Assembly (NCBI GenBank): GCA_030145275.1
Contig: JAQYVV010000004.1
Coordinates: forward strand, 124,001 to 188,000
DNA: 64,000 bases
Origin: Desulfurivibrionaceae bacterium
GTDB taxonomy: Bacteria; Desulfobacterota; Desulfobulbia; Desulfobulbales; VMSU01
Direction: 5' to 3'
The translations under genes and the position numbers were made by a program. The notes beneath the pieces were generated by a model. That model was not told the origin of the DNA. It ran no database searches and worked only from the letters and a program-made list of their open reading frames with translations. Below are positions 1-10,062 of this stretch, piece after piece (within the stretch, counting starts at the first letter, position 1; the number at the start of each line of letters is the position of its first letter).

Positions 1-96
1 GATTATCGGAAATGTACGAAAAAGTTATCTTTTTCAAGAGAAGAAAGGCTGAGGCTGTCGGCAACTTTCAGCTTTTACCTTTCAACTGTAGTCATT

Positions 97-879
97 ATGA
101 AACCAATTCTTGAAGTAAATAAAATATGTATGGATTTTGGCGGACTGCGTGCCTTGGACCAACTTGATCTGGAAGTGAAAAGTGGTGAGATAGTCGCATT
201 GATAGGACCAAATGGGGCAGGGAAAACCACCTTTTTTAACTGTGTGACCGGAATTTACGCCCCGACCAGTGGCAATATTTTTCTCCATGATATGAAGGGT
301 AAATCTTCTTCACTGAACGGTTTAAAACCCAATAAGATAACTGAAAAAGGCCTTGCCAGAACTTTTCAAAATATTCGCCTTTTTTCTGAAATGACTGTGT
401 TGGAGAACGTGATGGTCGGCTGCCATTGTCGTTCAACTGCATCTATTCTCGGGGCTCTGTTTCGCAATAAAAAAACAGTTCAAGAGGAAGAGGAAATTGT
501 CCGTAAAAGTTATGGGATTTTGCAAAAAGTTGGGATCTCAGAGTATGTGAATGAGATGGCCAAAAACCTGCCATATGGGGCCCAACGTCGTCTTGAAATT
601 GCAAGGGCGCTGGCCACCGAACCACTCCTTCTGCTTCTGGATGAACCGGCTGCCGGAATGAATCCCCAGGAGACAAAAGAACTGGACGAACTTATTGTGC
701 GATTGCGGGATAACGAAGGGCTCTCAATACTCCTGATCGAGCATGATATGAAACTTGTTATGAGTTTGTCTGATCGAATTTTTGTTATGGACTACGGTAG
801 AAAAATTGCCCAGGGGACTCCCGCCGAAGTGCGTGAAAACCCCGTTGTTATAAAGGCATATCTTGGAGATGATTCCTGA
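97..879 (+). CDS. livG: Branched-chain amino acid ABC transporter ATP-binding protein LivG
   Basis: This is one of the two cytoplasmic ATPases that power the LIV branched-chain amino acid importer. The 260-residue length is normal for LivG. Walker A (GPNGAGKT) lies at residues 37-44, the ABC signature is the LivG-type variant LPYGAQRRLEIARAL at about 158-172, and Walker B with the catalytic Glu (LLLLDEP) is at about 178-184. The next gene starts on the last base of its stop codon, so the two are translationally coupled. The permease and binding-protein genes would lie upstream, outside the window. The substrate is inferred from the family, and related amide or urea importers use similar ATPases. 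Confidence 0.93.
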   Translation: MKPILEVNKICMDFGGLRALDQLDLEVKSGEIVALIGPNGAGKTTFFNCVTGIYAPTSGNIFLHDMKGKSSSLNGLKPNKITEKGLARTFQNIRLFSEMTVLENVMVGCHCRSTASILGALFRNKKTVQEEEEIVRKSYGILQKVGISEYVNEMAKNLPYGAQRRLEIARALATEPLLLLLDEPAAGMNPQETKELDELIVRLRDNEGLSILLIEHDMKLVMSLSDRIFVMDYGRKIAQGTPAEVRENPVVIKAYLGDDS

Positions 880-1586
880 TGTTGTCTATGAAAAATGTTC
901 AAGCATATTACGGCAACATCCATGCCTTAAGAGACATTAATGTTGAGATTGAACGAGGAGAGATCATTACTCTTATAGGTGCAAACGGTGCGGGGAAAAC
1001 TACCACCTTGATGGCCATTTCAGGGATTGTTCCTCCAAGGGGAGGTAGCATAAATTTTCTCGGTCAGCCTATTCACGCCTTGCGCCCTGACCGGATCGTT
1101 TCTCTTGGTATAAGTCAGGTGCCGGAAGGTCGGCATATATTCCCCCATTTATCTGTTGCTGAAAATCTTGATATGGGCGCCTTTCTTCGTAAAGATAAAG
1201 GACAGGTTAAAGAGGATCTTGAATATATTTTTGACCTCTTTCCCATTTTAGCAGAACGCCGTGCCCAAGACGGGGGGACTTTGAGCGGCGGAGAGCAGCA
1301 AATGCTCGCCATTTCAAGGGCCCTGATGGCTCGACCAACACTTCTCCTGCTTGATGAGCCCTCCCTCGGTCTTGCTCCCTTAGTGATAAAACACATCTTT
1401 AAAATTATAAAAAAAATTAACCAGGAGCACAACACCACCGTTTTTCTCGTGGAACAGAATGCAAATTTGGCTCTTCACACAGCAGATCGGGGCTATGTGA
1501 TGGAAAATGGAAGAATTACCCTGGAAGGGGTAGCTGACGAACTTCTTGCCGACGACAGGGTCAAGCAGGCCTACCTGGGGCTTTGA
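879..1586 (+). CDS. livF: Branched-chain amino acid ABC transporter ATP-binding protein LivF
   Basis: This is the second ATPase of the LIV importer and works as a pair with LivG. Its 235 residues include Walker A (GANGAGKT) at 34-41, the signature LSGGEQQ at about 135-141, Walker B LLLLDEP at about 155-161 and a switch His region near the C terminus. The start ATG shares one base with the livG stop. It appears to be the last gene of the operon: the following 200 bases hold no gene and the next reading frame is on the other strand. Confidence 0.93.
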   Translation: MLSMKNVQAYYGNIHALRDINVEIERGEIITLIGANGAGKTTTLMAISGIVPPRGGSINFLGQPIHALRPDRIVSLGISQVPEGRHIFPHLSVAENLDMGAFLRKDKGQVKEDLEYIFDLFPILAERRAQDGGTLSGGEQQMLAISRALMARPTLLLLDEPSLGLAPLVIKHIFKIIKKINQEHNTTVFLVEQNANLALHTADRGYVMENGRITLEGVADELLADDRVKQAYLGL

Positions 1587-1789
1587 TCAAAAAAACTGTA
1601 ACGGAAAGATAAATTGCGATAAGAATATGTGATTATCACTAATTTTCAGCTAAAGTTATGTTCTCCTTTGGGCTATGCATGGATTTATGCGTAAAGTAAT
1701 TAGTTTATGACTGATGCTTAAGGGAAATTATGGGGGAATGCGGGATTCCAAGCCCGGTTATCTTTTGCAGGCGGTGCAAAGTGCTCCTA

Positions 1790-2990
1790 TCATACCGTTT
1801 TGACCAGATTTTTATGATATGTGATGCTGGGGGCGCCGTCAACATAGATGCCTTCTAGATAGGAGAGTTTTCTTGGCAGCTGTTTCACCGTGCCCCTGGC
1901 AATCAGGAATGTTGCTTTCCGCCCGACAGTAAGCGTCCCCAGGTTCTCCATGCCGAAGAATCTGGATCCATTTTCCGATGCGCACTGGATGGTTTCCTCC
2001 AGTGAATAGCCGGCTTTGATGAACAATTTCATTTCCTCGACCATCGACTCGCCATGGAGTATGCCAATACTGCCGGCACCGGTTCCGACAGCCGTTGTCA
2101 CGCCTATTTTTTTGGCAAAACGCAGTTGCGTTAGTTGTTCGGCGAGCATCTTTTTCCAAAAAGTCTCGGCGCCGGGGACCGGCTTTCCTGGCGCCACATA
2201 GCGCAGGGAGAAACGGCAACACACATTCCCACTGGTGCTCGCACTGTCTAAGGCATTCTTGCTCCGCAGTACGCTAGGAATCCACAGCACATTCTTCTCC
2301 GCCATTTTCCTGAGATTGTCCTCCGCCCATACCGTATCCTTATTCGATGGCATCACACCCAGCCTCTAGCGCTTCCTTTACCTGTTGCAGGCCATTGGCA
2401 ACCACCACCGTCATTTTTCCGCCTTTGTGCTGTAGAATGCGGCGCAGGTCTTCATGGTTAAGCCGAGAATATGGGGGGGCTTCGTCTTCGATAGTGCTGG
2501 AATAACCGATCTTGAGAAAATCACCACCTGCCGAGTTGCTAGCTGCACAATAGTGCCTGCTCCTGCAGAGGTGGTCGGATGTTCGAATGTCAATTATGCT
2601 CTTCAGCACCATACCCTCTTGGTCGTGCTCCACTAGGTCGGTAATATCATCGTTATTGGCTACTCCCAGCACTCCGTGTACATGGCAGTCGCGGATATGC
2701 TGCTCTACCATAGCTGCCTTTTTGGCAAAGCCGGCCTCTGCAACGGATAACCGCATCCTCCTGTCCACGGAGGGCGATCGCGACAGGGAGACGCTGCAGT
2801 CAACCAGCGCCGGCAAAATGGTACAGTGCGAAAAATCATCGATTGCAGCCCAGTCATGGTGGGGAAGGTTTGCTGCGGAGCCAATTGCGTTAATAATACC
2901 ATCCTGCACTGTCAGACAGACTTTCCTGCGCACATCATCGCTGCTGCCGTCGATAAACCCTCCCGCCACTATGAATCGTGTTTCGCCCAT
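1790..2990 (-). pseudogene. Decayed amidohydrolase (imidazolonepropionase-like family)
   Basis: Two consecutive minus-strand frames (2340-2990 and 1790-2356) together cover one amidohydrolase-superfamily protein. The N-terminal part has the usual beta-sandwich start (VAGGFIDGSSDDV, INAIGSAANLP). The C-terminal part ends with the standard ENLGTLTVGRKA and LIARG segment. Near 2340 the frame hits a TAA directly after CDAIE, where relatives have a metal-binding His followed by GYG. The GYGMG codons remain, and a +1 shift then restores the family sequence (EDNLRKMAEKN). The first metal motif, normally HxH after the conserved LxD, reads DCSVSLS here. Loss of ligands plus a stop and a frameshift indicates a pseudogene. 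Confidence 0.75.
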
Positions 2991-3942
2991 GGATATTTTG
3001 TTTCCTTATATATGCGGTTGTGCTTTTGTTTAGTTTTCATAAAGTAAAGAGGTACTTCTCTTGCCCAAATGGTAGTTGAGAAAGTGTGTTAACCGAGTTA
3101 ATTAGCCCCCTAATTCGTGAATTTTATTCTAAAATGAGATTTAGTTAAAATATGAAATAAGTCATCAAGATGGGTCTTTTAATGGGTGAACTCTTTGCTA
3201 TTATTTCAGCCCAATCAACAAATATTTTAGATAATTTACTTGTTGATGCTGAAAAAAAGATAAACAAAAAAATAAAATGATGAACGATTGGTTATTTTTA
3301 CTGACCATTTTTAGCCCCATATTCCCCCATTGTTCTGCCTTCTCTTTCATGGGACTACATACGGCAGTTTAGTATTATTTGTTGCCGAATATTTCTAAGC
3401 TACTCCCTCTTTCCCCAAATGAACTTGTTCTGAACTTAAAAGACAATGGGAGTTGGGAAATTGACGATTTATAAAAATGGAGGAATCAAATGGTTCTCAA
3501 AATCTGTCACACTGTCTGGTTGTGGTTCCCAAGACAAAGCGTCTTTGCCATCAGTGTGCTCACGAAATGAGAAAAGGACCAGCAAACGGGTCAAAAAGTG
3601 GATAACACAAGTTCATATTGAATACTGCTCTTTGGATTGCCCTCTTGACTATCTGTTATGTGTCAATCGGGTGATTGAAGCCCATTTTTTGGATAGGCCA
3701 AAACATACATTAAGCAATGTATGGTGAATGAAATAACTAAGGTACCAATTATTTTCCGGGGCGAAGAAAAACGGACTACGTACGACTTAAATTATTTTTA
3801 TGCGTGAGGAGTAGAGAGAAGAAATTATTATAAAGTTAATTATGCTTACAGCCCCAAAATAAAGCTGAAAAATTTAACACACCCAAAAGACATATAAAAT
3901 TACTGGCTGACTAGAGTTTCGGTTTTATCAGGTGTTTTACAA
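2991..3942. other. Gene-poor stretch with only tiny frames
   Basis: This 950-base AT-rich gap lies between the amidohydrolase pseudogene and the cytochrome. Two very small plus-strand frames are present: 3170-3280 (36 residues, starting MGLLMGELFAI) and 3477-3605 (listed separately). A GCCGAATATTTC string near 3384 resembles the end of the family B elements described below, but no partner end is visible. I see no RNA gene or convincing terminator. Confidence 0.5.
3477..3605 (+). CDS. Possible small CxxC protein, 42 residues
   Basis: A short frame starts at an ATG followed by GAG GAA and encodes 42 residues with a CHQCAHE motif (a CxxC followed by Ala-His-Glu) in its middle and a basic C terminus. 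The composition looks more protein-like than the overlapping 93-residue frame at 3446-3727. No ribosome binding site stands out. It could be a small zinc-binding protein or the remnant of one. The function is unknown and its reality is uncertain. Confidence 0.25.
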   Translation: MEESNGSQNLSHCLVVVPKTKRLCHQCAHEMRKGPANGSKSG

Positions 3943-5004
3943 CTAATCTTTTTCGGAATGGCATACAAAGCACCCGGTATTATTTTCACCGCCATTGGCG
4001 ATCATTGTTGTGTAGTCCCAGCGTAGCATGTCAGGATATTGGCTGCCATGAGCCCTATGGCATGAAAGACAGATTACTGCGGCAGTCGAGCGGGTACGGT
4101 TGCTTATGTCTGTCCACCCCACCGGTACAGTTGGATTGTAGCTGTCGACAGGATCATATGAACTGTACTCACCAATCTCCGGCAACAAGATGTCAGCAGG
4201 ATGTCTTATCCATACATTAGCTTCCAACTGGTTATGGATTGTTTCGTGACAGCCGACACAGTAGGCCGTAATTGTGGGTGATGAACTATCGTCATTAAAT
4301 TGTATATAATCATCGCTCCGGGCGGAATAGACATTGTGATTGCTGCTGGAGGGATTTTGTTCCCAGTCTGATGATTCAATCCCTGGGACTAAAGGGGAAA
4401 AATGTGATGCGTAGTGCCCAGATAAGCCGCGATACCAGCCGCTGGCATCGTTTTCAGGTTGGCCGGCAACTGGATCAACGCTATGATGCTTAACGCTTAA
4501 ATGACACCCCTCACAGCCATTTTTACCTTTTGCCATCATAGTTGTATTTAGGGAGGGGTCGACTGCGAGACTGAAATGGCAGCCGGTTAGAATACCGCCA
4601 CCCCCGCCGCAGGAATTTGTGCTTCCTGGCGCATTCGTCAGGGTAGCATCAGGATCTGAGATGCCCCATACATTATGGCCATAAGCATCATCAGTAGCAA
4701 CGTGATAAAAGTTGCCCCCAGCCAGAGGTTTGTCTGGATAAGCGGTGGTATTGTAGACGATTGGCACCTGGCTGCCACCTATGGTGATGATGGTATCAGT
4801 ACCGCTGGAAGAGTGACAGCCAACACAGCTGTCTGCCATAAGACTTGTTTGAGCTTCAGCGACCAGTGTTGAACCGTTTTGGGAGTTATGCATGGTATGA
4901 CAGCTAGAACATGTGCCGCTGACATTTGCGTAAACACTCACTGGTATAATGATCAGGGGGAGTAGCGCCCTTAATACTGAAGAAAATATTTTGATTGCCT
5001 TCAT
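3943..5004 (-). CDS. Periplasmic multiheme c-type cytochrome
   Basis: This 353-residue exported cytochrome carries out periplasmic electron transfer; its redox partners are unknown. Residues 1-26 are a signal peptide ending VSVYA. Canonical CXXCH heme sites are at residues 32-36 (CSSCHTMH), 60-64, 164-168, 249-253, 312-316 and 345-349. A seventh site at 132-143 is expanded: Cys, nine residues, then Cys-His. The CxxCHTMHNSQNGS opening, the GNFYHVATDDAYGHN segment and the HH pair near 173 resemble a family of multiheme cytochromes common in Geobacter and Desulfobulbales (recalled, not searched). It appears monocistronic. The next gene upstream is a truncated PKD protein and an IS remnant. Confidence 0.85.
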   Translation of the reverse strand: MKAIKIFSSVLRALLPLIIIPVSVYANVSGTCSSCHTMHNSQNGSTLVAEAQTSLMADSCVGCHSSSGTDTIITIGGSQVPIVYNTTAYPDKPLAGGNFYHVATDDAYGHNVWGISDPDATLTNAPGSTNSCGGGGGILTGCHFSLAVDPSLNTTMMAKGKNGCEGCHLSVKHHSVDPVAGQPENDASGWYRGLSGHYASHFSPLVPGIESSDWEQNPSSSNHNVYSARSDDYIQFNDDSSSPTITAYCVGCHETIHNQLEANVWIRHPADILLPEIGEYSSYDPVDSYNPTVPVGWTDISNRTRSTAAVICLSCHRAHGSQYPDMLRWDYTTMIANGGENNTGCFVCHSEKD

Positions 5005-5334
5005 TTATGTAATATCTACCTATAGAAATTAGTTTTGTAACGTAATTAAAATACGATCTTTTTCGGCTGAAAATGCGAGGTTTATTTTCCTTGCGCAATA
5101 ACTTGCTTCTGTTAATTTATACTATTTTGGGGTAAATTTTCAACCATAGAAAATAATAATTACATTATATAGTTAAGTATATCTGACTTTGTCAAGTCAG
5201 AGTCCATTCCCGCCTTATGTTACAATACAACCTCCGTAACATATGAGTATAGCCACCAGGTATATCGGCATTGCCCTAAAAAGTATAATGTTATTTTATT
5301 GAAGGAATGGCTGCAGCGCCACTCCTTGCCAGTT
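5005..5334. other. Intergenic region upstream of the cytochrome gene
   Basis: This 330-base AT-rich region must hold the promoter of the minus-strand cytochrome gene. An imperfect hairpin with arms ATGTTAC and GTAACAT lies at about 5217-5243. No gene, RNA or recognisable operator is seen. Confidence 0.4.
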
Positions 5335-5574
5335 CTACGGTATTGTTACCTTAAGGTCTGGACAGGTATCACAATCTTTTTGATCCGGCCAACTGTTCCA
5401 ATAAAGAAAGAACTCATCACGATCAACTTCAGTGATCTTTAACCAAATTTGATAGGTTCCAGCACTGCTGTAAGTGTGTTGAATCAATCCGGTTGGCGAG
5501 GTGAACGAATTATCTCCCGAAGGCCAATAGACAGTGACCTTACCATACGGATCGCCAGTGACTGACGTGGTCAA
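5335..5574 (-). pseudogene. C-terminal stump of a PKD-domain protein
   Basis: The frame encodes about 79 residues resembling the end of a PKD/Ig-like domain: GLIQHTYSSAGTYQIWLKIT is the classic PKD strand (HTYxxxGxYxVxLxV). PKD domains normally occur as repeats in large secreted proteins. Here the frame starts beside the end of a degraded IS3 element at 5583, and no signal peptide or upstream part exists. The original gene was probably a large exported protein, perhaps linked to the adjacent cytochrome, and was truncated by the insertion. Confidence 0.6.
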
Positions 5575-5593
5575 GTAAAAATGGACACTTTTA

Positions 5594-6597
<1,004 letters not shown>

Positions 6598-6634
6598 ACT
6601 TCAGCTGTTTTTTTCAACTTTTATCTTTGCAGTC

Positions 6635-6760
6635 TAATCCGGATAAACCGGAAATAAGTACCTTAACAGTAGGGGCAACACCTTTAAATTAATCTACTTT
6701 TTTCATTTCTTGCCACTCAGTTCAGTACCCCCTCGGAGTCTGAAGCTTACCTGAGGGGGA
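6635..6760. repeat. Family A palindromic element, copy A1
   Basis: It begins TAATCCGGATAAACCGGAA and continues with an ACCTTAACAGTAG box, then ATTAATCTAC and GAAATG-complement segments. It ends in a hairpin with CCCCCTCGGAG and CTGAGGGGG arms. The reverse complement of its second half matches copy A6 at 30664-30755 closely, and its first end matches A2-A5. It lies just outside the IS3 remnant. Confidence 0.7.
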
Positions 6761-6819
6761 TATATAACACGATTCATATTGCGCCCGTAGTGTTGGCTAA
6801 TAAAATGATTTATAAGGTA

Positions 6820-7887
6820 CTAATCAACAGAATAAATCGTGTGATATTTTAGCGGAAAGGCTTCTGTCTTATTCGGAAGCGGGAGAAGAAGCTGGTCGCT
6901 GACGCTGAGCCATTGGTAGTCAGGCATTAAACGGCGTAATTTCCCGTCATCTGGTGGTTTTGAGTAGGTTGAATTTCGATAGACCACATTTAGTATTCCA
7001 ACCCCATGGCTTTCATCACTGTCAATTGTATAATTTTTCAACAAAGTCTTGAAGGGGATGTTGTTCTCTTTTGCTAATTTTTTTAGTTCAGGTAGAGGTA
7101 CTTTAATCAGCACGTATCTGCTAACTCCGCGTTCACTAATTCTTGTAAGAGCCCTTGATTCAGCGCTTGATACATAAACAGTTGAGACGAAGGGCATTTT
7201 TTTGAGGAGTTGGGAGGCAACAACCGTGGCGGTTCTTCTTCCTCCCACTGAGTGGTGGAAACCATAATTTTCAAAAAGCTTGTTTTCCAGGTGATTGGCA
7301 TATTTTTCACCTCTCTCGTAAAGGTCTTTGGTTATGTAGCGATATTCTTGCGCCATCTCTTCGGTGGCATTATCAATCGGCCAATCAACCCTAACGTGAA
7401 AATGGGTCATCATGTAACGATTTTGCCGCTTAATAGAAGGGTCGTTTTGGATCAGAAGGGCGTAGTCAATATTGGAAAGGTCAGTGATCAGGTTTGGGAA
7501 ATTAGGATTATTGAAGTATCTAAGGTTATTGGTGTATTTGTCGTGAAGGGTAACTATTGGCATTTTCTCAACAGCATCTTTGGTCAGTTTGTTATGATCG
7601 AAAAAACGAATATATTTTTTGTATTCACTTGGTATGGTGCCCTCACAGAAGATGATCAGGAAATGATTGTGATTACTATACTCGTAATCTACGATTCTGG
7701 CTCTAGGCTTGAGTTCCCTCTTTGGAACAAAAGGATACGGAGTTTTTTCACGGAGAAAGTTGCCATACGAATCAATAAGAGCCAGTTGGATCAGGCTCAT
7801 ATCCATTTGGTCGCGTAAGACTTCGTACAGAGATCTTCTGAGGCGGCATTTTTGGCTTAAATGGTGTCGGTAGGGCCAGATTTGCAT
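6820..7887 (-). CDS. Unknown protein, second gene of a two-gene module
   Basis: I do not recognise this 355-residue soluble protein. It has a basic N terminus (QIWPYRHHLSQKCRLRRSLYEVLRD), a beta-rich middle, and a conserved-looking block FHHSVGGRRTATVVASQLL at about 210-230. A segment of the pattern VPLPELKKLAKENNIPFKTLL follows near 275. There is no signal peptide or membrane helix. Its start codon overlaps the stop of the upstream gene by one base, so the two are coupled and probably act together. The pair lies between an IS remnant and a family B element, which suggests accessory DNA. Confidence 0.7.
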   Translation of the reverse strand: MQIWPYRHHLSQKCRLRRSLYEVLRDQMDMSLIQLALIDSYGNFLREKTPYPFVPKRELKPRARIVDYEYSNHNHFLIIFCEGTIPSEYKKYIRFFDHNKLTKDAVEKMPIVTLHDKYTNNLRYFNNPNFPNLITDLSNIDYALLIQNDPSIKRQNRYMMTHFHVRVDWPIDNATEEMAQEYRYITKDLYERGEKYANHLENKLFENYGFHHSVGGRRTATVVASQLLKKMPFVSTVYVSSAESRALTRISERGVSRYVLIKVPLPELKKLAKENNIPFKTLLKNYTIDSDESHGVGILNVVYRNSTYSKPPDDGKLRRLMPDYQWLSVSDQLLLPLPNKTEAFPLKYHTIYSVD

Positions 7888-8477
7888 TAGGGCTTACATT
7901 GCCCGCATAATTTGTACCCGGCCTCTTCTGCCTCTTTAGGTGAGGAAAAGGCTGCCGTGCAGGTGGCTGGGTTGAAACTTTTACAACTGTTTTTATGTAA
8001 AATCTTGCTGTTCGTGTTGCCTAGAAGCTCCACTTTTTCTGCGGAGGTACCTGCGTGGCTAGATTGACCTGTTGCCCCTTTCTGCTCTTCAAAATATTGG
8101 AATGTTTCACACTCTAAATCGCTAAATTCTTTTAATGTCTTTTTCGCTAAGTTATAGAGGTCATATTTTTTCAGTTTATTTAAATCGGGTGATTTAAATA
8201 TTAATTCATCTCCAGTTCGGTGGATCTCGTCAGATTGGAATTGTGGGTCGAAAATACATTTAAGATAATTTTCCAGACTCAAACTATGTACGCCAAAGAG
8301 GATTTTATCGAGCCTGTGTGCATCTAGAGCCATAAGATTGCCATCACATTCACATAGGGCGGCTCCTTGGGCATTATAGTTAAATGAGATGATGTTAATG
8401 GTATTATATTCAATGAAAAATTCGTCAAAAAGGATGTTCTGTTTTTGTTGTATTTTTTTGAAGGATAATAGGCACAT
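7887..8477 (-). CDS. Unknown protein with C-terminal Ada-like zinc-binding domain
   Basis: This 196-residue protein is preceded by a good ribosome binding site (AGGAGA, five bases before the ATG). Residues 1-140 are not recognised. The last 45 residues match the pattern of the Ada-type metal-binding fold found at the ends of nucleases and surface proteins: GNTNSKILHKNSC, then FSSPKEAEEAGYKLCGQC. Four Cys (about 164, 172, 191 and 194) could bind zinc. It is translationally coupled to the downstream 355-residue gene. A nucleic-acid-related role is possible from the domain, but this is inference only. Confidence 0.65.
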   Translation of the reverse strand: MCLLSFKKIQQKQNILFDEFFIEYNTINIISFNYNAQGAALCECDGNLMALDAHRLDKILFGVHSLSLENYLKCIFDPQFQSDEIHRTGDELIFKSPDLNKLKKYDLYNLAKKTLKEFSDLECETFQYFEEQKGATGQSSHAGTSAEKVELLGNTNSKILHKNSCKSFNPATCTAAFSSPKEAEEAGYKLCGQCKP

Positions 8478-8534
8478 GGTTTTCTCCTGGCAAGTTTAAG
8501 TATAGGGAATACAAAAAGAAAACTAAACTAATTT

Positions 8535-8687
8535 GTAAATATTCGACTAACACTGGAAAACAACAATAACCAACAAAATGTAAATGTTTGACAACGCTTC
8601 AGATGTGTTCGGTCAGGTTGGCGAAGCGTAGTAGTTCTACGTGGGTCAGCCTGATCGGGCATAGCTGGAGTGTTGCCGAATATTTAC
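8535..8687. repeat. Family B element, copy B1 (153 bp)
   Basis: The element is bounded by GTAAATATTCG and its exact complement CGAATATTTAC. A second internal GTAAATGTTTGACAACGCTTC starts about 45 bases in. From there to the right end the sequence forms a long imperfect palindrome centred on CGTAGTAGTTCTACG. It has the same length as copy B2 (18347-18499) and is nearly identical to it. It lies in the gap upstream of the two-gene module. Confidence 0.85.
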
Positions 8688-8811
8688 ACTAATTTATATT
8701 AGACAATTACTCGATGTGGCTGTCAACAGAAAACTGGTAAATATAATGCCTAGAGTCGAAGAGGAAGGGGGGAGTTTTGGCGATTGGTTTTTTTTATGGC
8801 TTTGGAAAGTT

Positions 8812-10062
8812 TTAATTTTTATGGTTTTGGAGCTTTAGGCTGGCATAAAAAGCAATGGTTGTAAAAAAGGCGGCCATAAAAAAACTGTAAGAGAAGCTGC
8901 CTAAATTATCAGCCATAAATCCGGCGAGAAACGGTCCGCTGATCTGACCGATTCCAAAAAGAAAGGTTACAAAACCGAATACCTGGGCTGCTTTAGCTGG
9001 GCCAACATAATCACCGACCGCAGCAATCATGATTGATGGAATACTCCAGGCGGTAATGCCAAAAAGTCCAATGGAGAGGAAGAGGAGATCGGATAATTGT
9101 GCCGCAATCAGAAGATAACTCACTGTCTGAAGAGTAAAGACCATGAGCAGGATTTTCTTGCGGCCCAATTTGTCAGAAAGAGTGCCAAAGATTAGGCCGG
9201 AAAATAGGCTTAAGATGCCGACCCAAGACCAAAGTAACCCGGCTCCCCCTTCCGTAAAGGACATCTCTTGGACTAGGGTACTTACAAAAAAAGTGGCGTA
9301 GATTACGTAAGTGAAACCGAAGCAAAAATAGATAAAACCGAGGTGGTAAATGATTTTACTATTTGGAGGGGTGTCGGTTTCTGGAAACAGAGTTGATGAC
9401 GGGGGACTTTTTCTCCTTGAATAAGGCAGAGTACCAATCTCTTCTGGGGTATTTCGTATCAGTAACATATTCAGGATGGCAATGGTGAGTACAATGAGGG
9501 CAAGAATAACCCAGTTATGCCGCCACCCCCCGGCCCCATAAATAATATTGACCGCAGGAATAAGCTGTCCTGCGATAAGGATTGCCATTCCGCTCCCGCC
9601 CACCACCAGCCCACAGGCCTTGCCGCTTTCTTCTCTTACAAACCAGGCAAGTACCAGAGACATGGTTATAACATTGGCAAATCCACTTCCTATTCCTGTG
9701 AAGAAATAGAGCAAAGCTATACTGGCCAATGATTGCGCCTGGCTGATCATGATCATGGAGAAACCGATCAGAAACAGGGACGAGGGAATCAGGGCTCGGT
9801 GACTAAACTTTTTTGCCAACTTGCTCACCAGCAGAACAGAACCAAGATATCCGATAAAATTGATGGTGCCGATAAAACCTGTCTGGGAATTATTCAGGCC
9901 AAGGTCGAGAGCCATGGAAGGGAGCAGCATGCCAAAAGCAAATCTGCCGAGCCCCAGGCATGAAAGAATACTTAAAAAGGAAGTGACAATGATGATCCAG
10001 CCATAATGAAAGGGAAGTTTGTTACAGAGATATGGCAGCTTCAAGGGTGCGTGGCTGCTCAC
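8812..10062 (-). CDS. MFS transporter (YbfB/YjiJ-like)
   Basis: This 416-residue inner-membrane protein has about twelve hydrophobic segments and is a Major Facilitator Superfamily carrier. The opening (FHYGWIIIVTSFLSILSCLGLGRFAFGMLLPSM) and the C-terminal half with FGTLSDKLGRKKILL (the MFS loop motif DxxGRK) suit the YbfB/YjiJ type, whose substrates are largely unknown. Its ATG overlaps the stop of the upstream ABC-F gene by four bases, so the two are cotranscribed. The link between an exporter-like MFS protein and an ABC-F ATPase is suggestive but unproven. Confidence 0.85.
   Translation of the reverse strand: MSSHAPLKLPYLCNKLPFHYGWIIIVTSFLSILSCLGLGRFAFGMLLPSMALDLGLNNSQTGFIGTINFIGYLGSVLLVSKLAKKFSHRALIPSSLFLIGFSMIMISQAQSLASIALLYFFTGIGSGFANVITMSLVLAWFVREESGKACGLVVGGSGMAILIAGQLIPAVNIIYGAGGWRHNWVILALIVLTIAILNMLLIRNTPEEIGTLPYSRRKSPPSSTLFPETDTPPNSKIIYHLGFIYFCFGFTYVIYATFFVSTLVQEMSFTEGGAGLLWSWVGILSLFSGLIFGTLSDKLGRKKILLMVFTLQTVSYLLIAAQLSDLLFLSIGLFGITAWSIPSIMIAAVGDYVGPAKAAQVFGFVTFLFGIGQISGPFLAGFMADNLGSFSYSFFMAAFFTTIAFYASLKLQNHKN

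Noticed and set aside
3446-3727. 93-residue plus-strand frame
   Set aside because: It has no ribosome site and no recognisable motif, and a different frame over the same bases looks more protein-like (3477-3605).
7252-7818. 188-residue plus-strand frame opposite the unknown 355-residue gene
   Set aside because: It is antisense to a frame with better composition, an upstream coupled gene and a good ribosome site in front of the pair.
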